A DNA stretch of 64,000 nucleotides from Pseudomonadales bacterium (GCA_024234325.1 JACKOJ010000001.1:310001-374000), one strand, 5' to 3'. Counted from the first letter of the stretch, positions 16,458-26,023 are shown. Notes: a model not told the origin generated them from the sequence alone. Program-made: numbers and translations.

Positions 16458-17624
16458 ATGAGAACCCTGATCCCCGTTGCTGCCCTGACGCTGGCAGCCA
16501 TCAGCCTGTGCCTGCCTGTGCAAGCGGAACAGACACGCATCATCAACGGCAAACGCGCACAAATTTCCCAGTATCCCTGGCTTGCCAGCCTGTTTGTCGC
16601 CAGCGAGAGCGACCCGGAGTCCGGCGGTGGTTGCGGCGGCAGCCTGATTTCCTCGCGCTGGGTACTGACAGCCGCGCACTGCTTCCTGAACTCTGCTGGT
16701 GATGCGGTCAGCGAAGGCGCAGCCTCCCGCACAACAGTGACGCTGAGCACGACCAATATTGGCGCCTCTGCCTCCGGTGCCATCGTGGTTGATGCCAACC
16801 AGGTCATTGTGCATCCCAACTACAATCCCGACCAGAGCACCAGCAGCAACGCCAACGATTACGACATCGCCCTGGTGGAACTGAAGACTCCCGTCAGCAT
16901 TGCTCCCGTACGCCTGTTTACGGGGGCTATCCCTACCGGCCTGCCCTCCATTGTCGCTGGCTGGGGGGCCACACAGGGCGACGGCAGCAACTCCTCGGAC
17001 GATCTGCTGGCCACGCAACTGCTGATCAGCACCACCGCAACCTGCCAGGCGGCCCATGAAGGCCTGATTACCAGCAACATGCTGTGCGCTGGCGGCTACA
17101 CCAGCACGGACACCTCCGATACCTGTCAGGGCGACAGCGGTGGCCCGCTCTTCATTCGCCTGAAACAGCAGGGCGCCCTGCAGATCGGCATCACCAGTTT
17201 TGGTGGCAGCGAATCTGCCGGTTGCGGTACGCCCGGTTCACCGGGTGTCTACGCGAACGTGGCGGAACTCTACCCGTTCATCAGTGCTCATGTGCCGGAC
17301 GCCAGCACGCTGAGCAGCGTCGCGGATGCCTCTCTTCAGTACAACGCCTACGACGCTACAACAGACTCGGTGATAGTACCCAAAGTATACGGGGGGGATG
17401 TGAACTATTCCGTCACGCTGAAGCACAACGGCAACTATCAGTTCTCGCTGGCTGCCGCCACGGAGAACAGCAGCGACAATATGGATGCCGTACCGGCGTA
17501 TTTTGATAGCAACAGCAATGTCCTGATCCTGCCGCTGGTAAAAGTGGGGTCTGACACCTTCAATGTACGCTTGAAGCACCTGGGCAATTTCCAGTTCTCC
17601 CTGGAATCGGCCGAGGCACCCTGA
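16458..17624 (+). CDS. Secreted trypsin-like serine protease with a repeated C-terminal domain
   Basis: 388 residues. Signal peptide 1-23 (cleavage at VQA), then a four-residue propeptide ending in Arg27 before IINGKRA, the usual zymogen cleavage. The S1 triad is intact: His74 (TAAHC), Asp136 (NDYDIALV), Ser227 (CQGDSGGP). Asp221, six residues before the Ser, predicts cleavage after Arg or Lys. Six Cys of the usual disulfides are present. After about residue 295 there is an extra region with a duplicated motif, VNYSVTLKHNGNYQFSL and TFNVRLKHLGNFQFSLE, of unknown fold. AAGGAGCACC precedes the start. Likely a periplasmic or secreted scavenging protease. Confidence 0.92.
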   Translation: MRTLIPVAALTLAAISLCLPVQAEQTRIINGKRAQISQYPWLASLFVASESDPESGGGCGGSLISSRWVLTAAHCFLNSAGDAVSEGAASRTTVTLSTTNIGASASGAIVVDANQVIVHPNYNPDQSTSSNANDYDIALVELKTPVSIAPVRLFTGAIPTGLPSIVAGWGATQGDGSNSSDDLLATQLLISTTATCQAAHEGLITSNMLCAGGYTSTDTSDTCQGDSGGPLFIRLKQQGALQIGITSFGGSESAGCGTPGSPGVYANVAELYPFISAHVPDASTLSSVADASLQYNAYDATTDSVIVPKVYGGDVNYSVTLKHNGNYQFSLAAATENSSDNMDAVPAYFDSNSNVLILPLVKVGSDTFNVRLKHLGNFQFSLESAEAP

Positions 17625-17625
17625 G

Positions 17626-20148
17626 TCAGCGCTGGGTGCCGTGCCCGGGCGCAGTCTCGGGACGGAACACCCAGTGCGCAACCCAGGCGGGAATCTCGTC
17701 TGCAGGCATGGGCCGGGCGATGCTGTAGCCCTGGGCCAGGTCACAGCCCATGCCACGCAGTTCCGTCAGATGCTCCGGCGTTGCAGCCCCCTCTGCCACC
17801 ACACTGCGGTGGAAGGCATGGGCAAGCGCAATGATGCCCCGCACAATGTTGCGATCGTCGGCGCTGTCGAGCATGGCCATGACAAAACTCTTGTCGATTT
17901 TCAGCTCGTCGACTGGCAACTGCCGCATATAGGTCAGGGACGAATAGCCCGTACCGAAGTCATCCAGCGACGTTCTCACCCCCAACGCCCGACACTCCAC
18001 AACCCGCTCACGCATGCGTTTGAAGTCCGAGATACGGGAGGTCTCCAGAATCTCCAGCACGATGTTCTCTGGGTGTTTGATGTCGTGCTTTGCCAGGACC
18101 GAACGCAACTGTTTGACAAAATCCGCACTGAGCAAGTGTTCGGGTGATATGTTCAGGCTGACGGTGAGGCTGAGATCTTCACGCTGCCACTTGCTGTACT
18201 GTCGAATCGCGTTGTCCATCACCCAGTAACCCAGCCTACTCTCCATGGACAGCCCCGTGAGATAGGGGATGAAAGTATCCGGCGTGCGCACGGAGCCGTC
18301 TACCTGCGGCCAGCGAATGAGCGCTTCCACCGCCTCCGCTGCCCCGGTGTGCAGATTGATTTTCGGTTGGTAATACAGCGCGAACTCATCATTGAGCAGG
18401 GCTTGATCGACGGCATGCAGAAGATTCTGGCGCTCTCGTCCCATCTGATCTTCTGTCACGTCAAACAGGCAATACTGGTTGCGCCCCGCCTGCTTGGCCC
18501 GGTACATGGCCTGATCCGCATAGCGCAAGAGCTCGTCCGCGCTGCGATTCAGCTCCGGGTACACCGCAATCCCCACACTGGCGCTAAGGGAGTGCTCCAC
18601 GCCACCCAGCTCCAGCGGCTCGCGTACCACCTCCAGCACGCGGGCGATGACCTCCATCAGGACTTCCTTGCTCTCAAGCTCCGTCAGAAGCAGAACAAAC
18701 TCATCGCCTCCTATGCGGGCCACGGTATCCTGCCCGCGCAGCACCGAACGAATGGCATTGGCGACCTGAATCAGTACCCGGTCTCCCGTCTCGTGGCCAT
18801 GCTTGTCGTTGATCTCCTTGAAGTTGTCGAGATCAAGAAAACAGACTGCCAACAGATCGTGATGGCGATCCACATGCTCCATCGCCATTTCGATACGGTC
18901 GTCCAGAAGACGGCGGTTAGGCAGCCCCGTCAACGCATCGTAATGTGCAATGCGGTTGAGTTCATTCTGGTGTTCCTTGATGTGGCTGATGTCGGTGAAA
19001 ATCGCAATGTAGTTGCGAACGTCCCCACTGGCATCCCGTACCGCATCGATGGACAGCAATTCCACATAGACGGTGCCATCCTTGCGGCGATTCCAGATCT
19101 CCCCATGCCAACGGCCATTGCTCCTGATGGCCTCCCACATCTGCTCATAGAAGCCAGGTCCCTGCTTGCCGGAACTGAGCAGGGAGGGGTTGCGTCCGAT
19201 GATTTCCTGGCGGGAGTAGCCGGTGATGCGCTCAAAGGCCTCGTTGACCTCCAGCACGATGTTGCTGGCATCGGTAATGATGATGCCTTCCTGGCTCGAT
19301 GAGAATACCTTGGATGCCAGCAACAACTGGTCCCGATGCCGCTGGTCTTCCGTCACGTCCTGAATGTAGCCGTGCCAGATGGTGGCGCCGTCCGCTTCCC
19401 GCTCCGGCGTTGAATTGCCTTCCACCCAGATCAGTCCCTTTGTGGGATGATTGACCCGATAACGCTCATGCCACTCCGTGAGATGCTGTGCGGAATAGAC
19501 AATGCTCGCGCGGATGCGTGCAAGGTCATCCGGGTGGACAACCTCAAAAACAGCCTGGGCACTGTCCTTGACCTCGTCGGGACGACAGCCGTAAATCTCC
19601 TGAATCGCTTCCGTCGTATAAGGAAAGTGGGTGCTGCCATCGGCCCGCAGGCGAAACTGGTAGACATAGCCCGGCAGATGCTCCATCAGGCGATTGAAAC
19701 GCTCCGCCTGTTCACTGTTCTGCTGCTCCAGTTGCCAACGCCTGCTGATGTCCAGATGAGAGCCGAACATCCACAGCGGGGCGCCCTGGGCATCGCGAAT
19801 CAGCACCTCGCCATGGTCAAGAATGCGCACCCAATGGCCATCCTTATGATGCATGCTGACTTCGGCTTCGTAATAAGGGGTTTTGCCGCTGAAATGACGT
19901 CGCAGATTGTCGTCCACGAGGGCTCTATCCCCCGGGTGCAGGAGGCGCTCCCAGGTGGCAATGCTCGTCGGCTGCAACTCATCTAGGGCATAACCGACAA
20001 TTTCGGCCCAGTGCTCATCAAGGCGAAGTTCACCGGTTTGTATGTTCCACGCCCAGGTGCCAATGCCCGCTCCCTGCAATAGATAGCGAGGCAATGCAGA
20101 TTCGCTGAGTTCCCCTGTTGGGGCTTCTGTCGGTTCCTTCTTGCTCAT
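17626..20148 (-). CDS. PAS-GGDEF-EAL cyclic-di-GMP signalling protein
   Basis: 840 residues from the Met at 20148; the frame continues to 20277 and the true start is uncertain because no ribosome binding site stands out. Three PAS domains (about 20-145, 155-280, 285-395) precede a GGDEF domain with intact GGDEF at 480-484. A product-inhibition site RGQD lies exactly five residues before it. The EAL domain has intact Glu608-Ala-Leu and LDDFGTGYSS. Both synthesis and breakdown of cyclic di-GMP are therefore possible. No membrane segment is visible, so sensing is cytoplasmic. Its stop is one base after the convergent protease stop. Confidence 0.95.
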   Translation of the reverse strand: MSKKEPTEAPTGELSESALPRYLLQGAGIGTWAWNIQTGELRLDEHWAEIVGYALDELQPTSIATWERLLHPGDRALVDDNLRRHFSGKTPYYEAEVSMHHKDGHWVRILDHGEVLIRDAQGAPLWMFGSHLDISRRWQLEQQNSEQAERFNRLMEHLPGYVYQFRLRADGSTHFPYTTEAIQEIYGCRPDEVKDSAQAVFEVVHPDDLARIRASIVYSAQHLTEWHERYRVNHPTKGLIWVEGNSTPEREADGATIWHGYIQDVTEDQRHRDQLLLASKVFSSSQEGIIITDASNIVLEVNEAFERITGYSRQEIIGRNPSLLSSGKQGPGFYEQMWEAIRSNGRWHGEIWNRRKDGTVYVELLSIDAVRDASGDVRNYIAIFTDISHIKEHQNELNRIAHYDALTGLPNRRLLDDRIEMAMEHVDRHHDLLAVCFLDLDNFKEINDKHGHETGDRVLIQVANAIRSVLRGQDTVARIGGDEFVLLLTELESKEVLMEVIARVLEVVREPLELGGVEHSLSASVGIAVYPELNRSADELLRYADQAMYRAKQAGRNQYCLFDVTEDQMGRERQNLLHAVDQALLNDEFALYYQPKINLHTGAAEAVEALIRWPQVDGSVRTPDTFIPYLTGLSMESRLGYWVMDNAIRQYSKWQREDLSLTVSLNISPEHLLSADFVKQLRSVLAKHDIKHPENIVLEILETSRISDFKRMRERVVECRALGVRTSLDDFGTGYSSLTYMRQLPVDELKIDKSFVMAMLDSADDRNIVRGIIALAHAFHRSVVAEGAATPEHLTELRGMGCDLAQGYSIARPMPADEIPAWVAHWVFRPETAPGHGTQR

Positions 20149-20303
20149 TTGCTGCTGTCTCTGCGCGGTTCCCTGACAGCCGTCCGCTCCATCGGATGCC
20201 ATCGTCCATACTGGACTCCGGCCGGACTCACATCCTACAGCGGCTCGCTGCATCCTTACAACAGAACACTGTGACACGAAGTAACAGAATGCGAGGACAG
20301 GTC

Positions 20304-20325
20304 AAAAAAAGGAGGCATGCTGCCT
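20304..20325 (-). terminator. Rho-independent terminator after the Na/Pi-phosphatase operon
   Basis: On the minus strand a stem AGGCA/TGCCT with a GCA loop is followed by CC and seven T's. It sits 66 bases after the phosphatase-Sel1 stop and upstream of the cyclic-di-GMP gene, so it separates the two transcription units. Confidence 0.6.
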
Positions 20326-20390
20326 GTAATCGGCACCAAAGGCTTTGACGCAGGTCATGTTACCGGCGCGTTGAGGATATGGAACGCCCA

Positions 20391-21785
20391 TTAATGACGG
20401 GCCGGAAAATAACGCTCCAGATTGGCGCGGGCCTCGGAGTGATCCTGCTCTGCTGCCAGACGGAACAAGCGTTCGGCCTCGACAAGATTCCGGGCAACAC
20501 CGGCACCGCTCGCGTACATCTGCCCCAGCACGTTCTGTGCATTGGCATGACCCAGCGCCGCCGCCCGACCGTACCACTGGGCCGCCTGTGCATAGTCCTG
20601 TGGGACACCGCGCCCATCGGCATAGAGCCCTCCCAGGTTGAAGGCAGCGTCGGCATCATCCTGCTCCGCCGCGCGTTCATACCAGCGGATTGCCTCGCGG
20701 GGGTTCTGCGCGACCCCCTGCCCGAAGTCATACATCATGCCCAGGCTGAACTGCGCCCGCCCCCAGCCCTGCTCTGCCGCACGCAACAACCACTCCCGCG
20801 CCAGATTGTAGTCCTGCACCACCCCTTCGCCGTTGCGATACAGAATGCCGAGATTGTTCTGGGCACGGGCGTTGCCCTGCTCCGCCAGGGGGCGCCAGAT
20901 TGCCAGCGCCTCGGCAAACCGGCCTTCGTAGTAAGCGGCGCGGGCATTCTCCAGGGCATCGTCCCAAACTCTCCGGGAGGCAGCTTCGCGCAGAATTTCC
21001 CGGTTCTCCTCGCTTGCAGGAGGTTCGGACTCACCAAAGATCGCCGCCAGCCAGTGCCCATCCGTGGGGTTGGGGAACAGCACGTACTGGCGACCGAACA
21101 TGTCCCTGTCCTGTTCCATGGCGGCAATACGGCCATCGATATCACCGCGCAGATAATACTTGCGGCGGAAATCGTTCAGGTTGTCGCCCAGGAAAGTGAC
21201 CACCTGATACTGCGCCATCAGTTCGTCCTGGCGTGGCTCCTTGTTGGAGGAATCCCGCAGTACCGTGACATGCGCCTCGTCCACGTAGGGAAAACCTGCG
21301 CTGCGCAAATTGTTCAGCGCCAGCGCCTGGGTCTGCTCACCCTGGTCACGGCTGGTGACATAGAACACCTCAACATTGTTGTCGCGACAGAACTGCAGAA
21401 ACTCCACAGCCCCCGGCGTGGGCGTGAACTGGTTTGCCTCCACCCAGCGATCCCAGATCGCATCATCAAAAAAATCCATATGGCGCCTGACAAGATGCCC
21501 CCAGTAAGCAAGCGCGTGCAGCACCGTGTCGTCCACATCCGTCACGACGGCCAGCGGTTTGTCTCCCGCCTGCCTCCGCGCCAACGCGTCCTCCACCTGC
21601 ATGCGGGCGATATTGAAACCCTGGTAGTAAAGTGCCTGAAATTCCGCCGCCGTCTGCTTCCAGGCAAGCGCGTACAGCAGGGCATCCCCTCCCGTCGCCG
21701 GGTTCTCAGCATCGACTTCCTGAGCGGCAAGCGGCATGCTCAGGCACAGCAGCAGCGGTAGATATTTCAGCTTATCTCGGCTCAT
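20391..21785 (-). CDS. Secreted HAD acid phosphatase (e(P4)-like) fused to Sel1 repeats
   Basis: 464 residues from ATG 21785 (AGGAGTCCC upstream). Sec signal peptide to about residue 21; there is no lipobox Cys, unlike classical e(P4). Residues about 35-260 are a class B/C-type HAD phosphatase: nucleophile motif Asp83-Val-Asp85-Asp-Thr, VEVFYVTSRDQ (motif II) and FLGDNLNDF (motif IV). From about residue 290 to the end there are four or five Sel1-like repeats (for example AQNNLGILYRNGEGVVQDY and AAFNLGGLYADGRGVPQDY). A periplasmic phosphomonoesterase is expected. It overlaps the Na/Pi cotransporter gene by 14 bases, suggesting release and uptake of phosphate from one transcript. Confidence 0.88.
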   Translation of the reverse strand: MSRDKLKYLPLLLCLSMPLAAQEVDAENPATGGDALLYALAWKQTAAEFQALYYQGFNIARMQVEDALARRQAGDKPLAVVTDVDDTVLHALAYWGHLVRRHMDFFDDAIWDRWVEANQFTPTPGAVEFLQFCRDNNVEVFYVTSRDQGEQTQALALNNLRSAGFPYVDEAHVTVLRDSSNKEPRQDELMAQYQVVTFLGDNLNDFRRKYYLRGDIDGRIAAMEQDRDMFGRQYVLFPNPTDGHWLAAIFGESEPPASEENREILREAASRRVWDDALENARAAYYEGRFAEALAIWRPLAEQGNARAQNNLGILYRNGEGVVQDYNLAREWLLRAAEQGWGRAQFSLGMMYDFGQGVAQNPREAIRWYERAAEQDDADAAFNLGGLYADGRGVPQDYAQAAQWYGRAAALGHANAQNVLGQMYASGAGVARNLVEAERLFRLAAEQDHSEARANLERYFPARH

Positions 21786-23499
21786 GGGACTCCTCTTCTG
21801 CTGGTGACTCCTGCGTCGGGGAAACGGGGGGCGCCACATTGGTATCCGGTACTGCCGCCAGCACCTCAGGGGGCGGGGTCAGGACAACACGGGTCTGGCG
21901 GATGTAGCGGTCGAGATAGACGGCCGCCTTGCTGGCCTGATCGATCACGCGATGCAGGTCGCTCATCCGCTCCAGGGAATGAATCATGCGTCTCGGGTCC
22001 AGCTCCCCTGCCGTTCCTGCATGCAGCAACGCTGCTTTCATAGCCTGATATTCGGACTCGAAGCCTGCGCGAGCCTCATTCAGGGTCTCCAGCTTCCAGT
22101 CGGCCTGATCCACGCGCGCGAGATCCAGCAGGGCGACGGCATGCGCCCGCAACTGATTGCGGGACTGGTTCAGCTCGTCCTGAGCGAGGTCCACAAGAGG
22201 GTGGGCAACGACCATCTCCTGAGCATGTTCTGCCAGATTCACGAGATACTGTGCCACCCGCTGCGCATCCGGCAAGGCACTCAACTGCTCACTGTTCAGA
22301 CCATGCCGCGGGATGCCACTGGCAAATTCGCTGATGGCATAGCTCAGGTTTTCGAGAATGCGGTGTGCCGCTTCGAGATTGGGGTTGTGGCGATCTTCTG
22401 CGCTGATCGCTTCGCGGGCTAGATGATTGGCCATGCCATTCATCCGGTGCAGCTCCTGCGCCAGGGCATCGAAAGCCAGGCTTGGCGTCTGCTGCACGTT
22501 GCGATCGAGGAAGCGCGGACGGGCAGCATCCTCTTCCGTTGACTTGAATCGCTGTTCAAGAAATTTCACCAGCAGCCCCGTCAGGGGCCACATGATGAGA
22601 ATGCCGATCAGGTTCACCAGGGTATGGAAAATCGCCAGAGAGGTCGCCACGGCGCTTTCCCCGGGGAACAGATTCACGATCTGCTCCACACCCCACAGAA
22701 GCACCGGCATCATGAGAAAAGACACCGTGCCGGTGACGACGTTGAAAATCACATGGGCTGTGGCAGCCCGCTTGGCATTGGCCGTCGCCCCAAAGACGGC
22801 AAACAGGCCTGTCGTCGTGCTGCCGACGTTTGCCCCGATCACCATCGCCGCGGCCGCAGTCAGGGGAATCAGCCCCCCGGCCGCCGCCGTCAGGGTCACT
22901 GCCAGGGAAGCACTGGAAGACTGCATCAGAATGGTCAGCACGCTGCCGATCAGCAGGAAGAGCAGCAAACCGGGAATGCCCCGGTCGGCCCACTGGGCCA
23001 GATTGATGGCATCCCCCAGGCCGTCGAAGGCGCCTCGCAACACATCAATGCCAAGAAAGAAAAGCCCGAAACCGGCGAGCGCGCGCCCCAGGGCACCCCA
23101 GCGCCCGTCACCGACCATGACGGAGATCGTCATGCCCACCCCGATCATCGGCATGGACAGGGCCTGCAGGTCGAGATTGAACCCCAGCAGGGCGACAATC
23201 CACGAGGTCACCGTGGTCCCCACGTTGCTGCCATAGATAATGCCCACGGCCTGGGCGAGGCTGAGCAGGCTGGCATTGACGAAACCGACGGTGGTAAAGA
23301 TCACGGCACCGGAGGACTGCACCAGCGCGGTGATGGCCATACCCGAAATCACGGCCCGAAAGCGACTGCGGGTGGCCGCAGAAAGGATGGTGCGCAGGGT
23401 ATCACCGGCAGCCGTGGTCAGGCCTTCGGTCATCAGCTTCATACCCAGCAGGAAAAGCCCGATGCCTCCCAGAAATGTCAGCACTGCCGTGATTGTCAT
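21772..23499 (-). CDS. Second Na/Pi cotransporter family protein
   Basis: 575 residues from ATG 23499, which begins directly at helix 1 (MTITAVLTFLGGIGLFLLGM); the frame is open to 23637 without membrane similarity. Two QSS motifs mark the inverted repeats (ALVQSSGAVIFTT and ILMQSSSASLAVT); the first has Gly where the paralogue at 3155-4816 has Ser. A PhoU-like helical C-terminal part (about 350-540) is followed by a Pro-rich tail. It is first in an operon with the phosphatase-Sel1 gene. No Pho-box pattern like that of the other paralogue is visible upstream. Confidence 0.88.
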   Translation of the reverse strand: MTITAVLTFLGGIGLFLLGMKLMTEGLTTAAGDTLRTILSAATRSRFRAVISGMAITALVQSSGAVIFTTVGFVNASLLSLAQAVGIIYGSNVGTTVTSWIVALLGFNLDLQALSMPMIGVGMTISVMVGDGRWGALGRALAGFGLFFLGIDVLRGAFDGLGDAINLAQWADRGIPGLLLFLLIGSVLTILMQSSSASLAVTLTAAAGGLIPLTAAAAMVIGANVGSTTTGLFAVFGATANAKRAATAHVIFNVVTGTVSFLMMPVLLWGVEQIVNLFPGESAVATSLAIFHTLVNLIGILIMWPLTGLLVKFLEQRFKSTEEDAARPRFLDRNVQQTPSLAFDALAQELHRMNGMANHLAREAISAEDRHNPNLEAAHRILENLSYAISEFASGIPRHGLNSEQLSALPDAQRVAQYLVNLAEHAQEMVVAHPLVDLAQDELNQSRNQLRAHAVALLDLARVDQADWKLETLNEARAGFESEYQAMKAALLHAGTAGELDPRRMIHSLERMSDLHRVIDQASKAAVYLDRYIRQTRVVLTPPPEVLAAVPDTNVAPPVSPTQESPAEEESHEPR

Positions 23500-23651
23500 G
23501 CGGATACCCGTTGCAGGCGAGCGGCCACGATAGCCGGACGCACTGCTGCAAGAGTACAAAGAAGGCGAATCGACGGCAATGCCCCACACGGAACATGGCA
23601 GGCCTGCGTGCCATGTGTCAGTATTGCGGGGCAGCAAACGAGGAACTCTGT

Positions 23652-24302
23652 ATGAGCATCAAAATCGCCATCTTTGACTGGGATGGCACCGTCGTGGACT
23701 CCGTCGACCACATCACCACCAGCTTGCATCAGGCTGCCGCCGAGCTGGGTTTTCCCACACTGGAGAAGACCGCCTACCGGAACATCATCGGCCTGGGCAT
23801 GATAGATGCGCTGAAACGTCTCTACCCCGAGGTCGAAGATCCGGACATCGAAGCCATCCGGCAGGCCTACAGCCGCTATTTCTTCGCCAGGGAAGCGACG
23901 CCGCAGCAGATATTCGCCGGCATGACGGAGTTGATTGAGGGATTGCGGACAAGAGGCGTCGGACGCGCCGTTGCTACCGGCAAGAGTCGTCGCGGGCTGG
24001 ACGCCGCCCTGCAGTCCAGTGGTCTTCACGGGCATTTCGATGTGACACGCTGTGCGGATGAAACACGCTCGAAGCCGGACCCGCGAATGCTGGAGGAAAT
24101 CCTGGCGCACTACGGCATCAATGCGCGCGACGCCGTGATGATCGGGGACACCACCTACGACCTGGAGATGGCGGAGCGCATCGGCATGCCCTCAATCGGA
24201 GTCCGCTGGGGCGTGCACGAAGACGACGCTCTGCTGCAACACGGCCCCTTGACCCTGGTCAGTTCCGTTGCAGAGCTGCAGCGGGTGCTGAGCGCACTGT
24301 AG
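23652..24302 (+). CDS. HAD-IA hydrolase, phosphoglycolate-phosphatase-like
   Basis: 216 residues from ATG 23652 (GAGGAACTC upstream); the longer frame to 23493 is antisense to the cotransporter gene. HAD motifs: I, FDWDGTVVDS; II, RAVATGKSRRG (Thr-Gly variant); III, Lys of RSKPDPRM; IV, MIGDTTYDLEMA. A helical cap lies between motifs I and II. It probably removes phosphate from a small metabolite such as 2-phosphoglycolate or a pyrimidine nucleotide; specificity is not evident. It is divergent from the Na/Pi operon and convergent with the multicopper oxidase. Confidence 0.9.
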   Translation: MSIKIAIFDWDGTVVDSVDHITTSLHQAAAELGFPTLEKTAYRNIIGLGMIDALKRLYPEVEDPDIEAIRQAYSRYFFAREATPQQIFAGMTELIEGLRTRGVGRAVATGKSRRGLDAALQSSGLHGHFDVTRCADETRSKPDPRMLEEILAHYGINARDAVMIGDTTYDLEMAERIGMPSIGVRWGVHEDDALLQHGPLTLVSSVAELQRVLSAL

Positions 24303-24317
24303 CGTCGTTCCCTTCCG

Positions 24318-25883
24318 CTAGGCTTCGACCCGATAGTTCTGCATCATGCCCAGGTCTTCATGTTCCAGAATGTGGCAGTGGTACAGATAGAGACCGGTGT
24401 GGTTCTCGAACTTCATCAGCACCTGAACACGCTCGCCGGGCAATACCACGACCACGTCCTTGAGGCCGTAGTCCGTAAAGCCCGCGCTGAGACGACGGTG
24501 CAAGGCACTGGATTGATCCGCCGGGATTCTGGATTGCACCGTAAACTGAACGTTATGCACGTGCATGGGATGCGCCATCTGCATCATGCCGCCCATCCCC
24601 ATTCCCATGCCCATCCCCATACGGGCATCGTTGGCGAACTCCCACACTTCCGTGCTGCCCAGCTTGACGACACTGTCATCCGCCACATCCTGCATGCCGC
24701 CGAAGACACGATTGTTCAGGTAGAAACTGCCCATGCGCATCGAAATCTGCACGCGCCTTGGCGCACCGGCATTCACGGCGTCCGCAGCCGACAGAGCAGG
24801 GTAGACACTCAGTCTGCCAGGCGCCGCTACTTCTGTGGCGGGCGCATTGCTCATCACGAAACCGGCAATGGGCCGGGCCCCGTCCTGCAGTGCCTCGCCT
24901 TGCTGGGTCTCGGTGAAATTCTCCAGTGACGGGGTGTAGGACTCCGCGAGCAGATGCACGGAGCTGCCGGCAGCCTGGCCGGAAAAATCGACCCACACAT
25001 CCACACGCTCACCAATGCCCAGCGTCAGGGATTCCTGCTGACGGGCCTGCTCCAGCAGACCACCGTCCGTGCCTATGACCGTGAACGGCTGACCGTGGCT
25101 CCAGCGCAAATGGTACAGCGTGGCGTTGGAGCCGTTGAACAGACGAATACGGTGCGCCGTGCGGGACACCTGGCGGGAATACTGCGGGTGACCATTGACC
25201 AGGACACGTTCGCCACTGAACCCCATCATCCAGTCGTGTCGCATATTGCCGATATAGCGCAACTGGTTGTGCTCGTCGAAACTGCGATCCTGAATCACCA
25301 GCGGCACGTCCTGCTCACCCGCGGGCAGGTTCGCCTGTGCTTCTTCGTCGTCCGTCACCAGCAGCAGGCCGCTCAGCCCCTGGTAGACCTGAAAGGACGT
25401 GCGCTCGTGCGGGTGCGGATGAAACCAGTAGGTGCCGGCCCGATTGACGATTTCAAATTCGTAGACGTAACGCTCGCCTGGCTCAATGGCATACATGGGG
25501 TGACCGTCCATGCGCTGCGGAATATTGAGCCCGTGCCAGTGCACGATGGACGCTTCCGGCAGGCGATTGTCGAAATGGATGCGCACCTTCTGTCCACGGC
25601 GCAGACGCAGGACGGGAAGATGTCCGGAGCCATCGGCAAAGCTGAGCACCGAGGCGTCCCCTTTCATTACCTGGCCGGTAAAATGCCACAGGGAGGTCTG
25701 CGCCCCCGGCAGCACAGCCCAATCGCCCCTTTGCGCGGTCAGCGCAAGCTCTACGTCCGGCTGAAACCCGGGGTTGGCTCGTGCGGGTTCAATGCGTGGC
25801 ATTTGTGCAAGCGTCTGGCGCGCCAGAGTGCTCAGGCCCAGACCACCCGCGACGGTGGTGCGGAGAAAATCACGTCGTTGCAT
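24318..25883 (-). CDS. Tat-exported multicopper oxidase (CueO-like)
   Basis: 521 residues. A twin-arginine signal is plain (MQRRDFLRTTVAGGLGLSTL). Copper-ligand motifs of all four conserved regions are present: HWHG, HPHPHE, HPMHVH and HCHILEHEDLGMM, the last with the type 1 Met axial ligand. A Met-rich segment with three MGM repeats precedes HPMHVH and resembles the methionine-rich Cu(I) site of CueO. The likely role is periplasmic oxidation of Cu(I) to Cu(II). A perfect FNR/Anr-type palindrome lies 127-140 bases upstream. GGGAAGAACTGC precedes the start. Confidence 0.93.
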   Translation of the reverse strand: MQRRDFLRTTVAGGLGLSTLARQTLAQMPRIEPARANPGFQPDVELALTAQRGDWAVLPGAQTSLWHFTGQVMKGDASVLSFADGSGHLPVLRLRRGQKVRIHFDNRLPEASIVHWHGLNIPQRMDGHPMYAIEPGERYVYEFEIVNRAGTYWFHPHPHERTSFQVYQGLSGLLLVTDDEEAQANLPAGEQDVPLVIQDRSFDEHNQLRYIGNMRHDWMMGFSGERVLVNGHPQYSRQVSRTAHRIRLFNGSNATLYHLRWSHGQPFTVIGTDGGLLEQARQQESLTLGIGERVDVWVDFSGQAAGSSVHLLAESYTPSLENFTETQQGEALQDGARPIAGFVMSNAPATEVAAPGRLSVYPALSAADAVNAGAPRRVQISMRMGSFYLNNRVFGGMQDVADDSVVKLGSTEVWEFANDARMGMGMGMGMGGMMQMAHPMHVHNVQFTVQSRIPADQSSALHRRLSAGFTDYGLKDVVVVLPGERVQVLMKFENHTGLYLYHCHILEHEDLGMMQNYRVEA

Positions 25884-26009
25884 GCAGTTCTTCCCAGTCG
25901 TGTTTTATAGGTTTTTTAGCTTTATACCCGGAGTTAAGCACTGCTCACATCGGCGCACAAGCCGTTCGGCAGAGACAGGGGGAAATTCGCAGGGGAGTTG
26001 AGGGCTTGC

Positions 26010-26023
26010 TTGATGCATATCAA
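26010..26023. promoter_or_regulatory. Perfect FNR/Anr-type palindrome TTGATGCATATCAA
   Basis: TTGAT-N4-ATCAA matches the FNR/Anr consensus at all ten defined positions, within a longer inverted repeat (GCTTGAT/ATCAAGC, 26008-26025). It lies between the stop of the universal stress protein gene and the multicopper oxidase start, on whose promoter side it falls. The inverted repeat has no T-run, so it is less likely a terminator. No clear -10 hexamer is placed relative to it. Confidence 0.55.
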
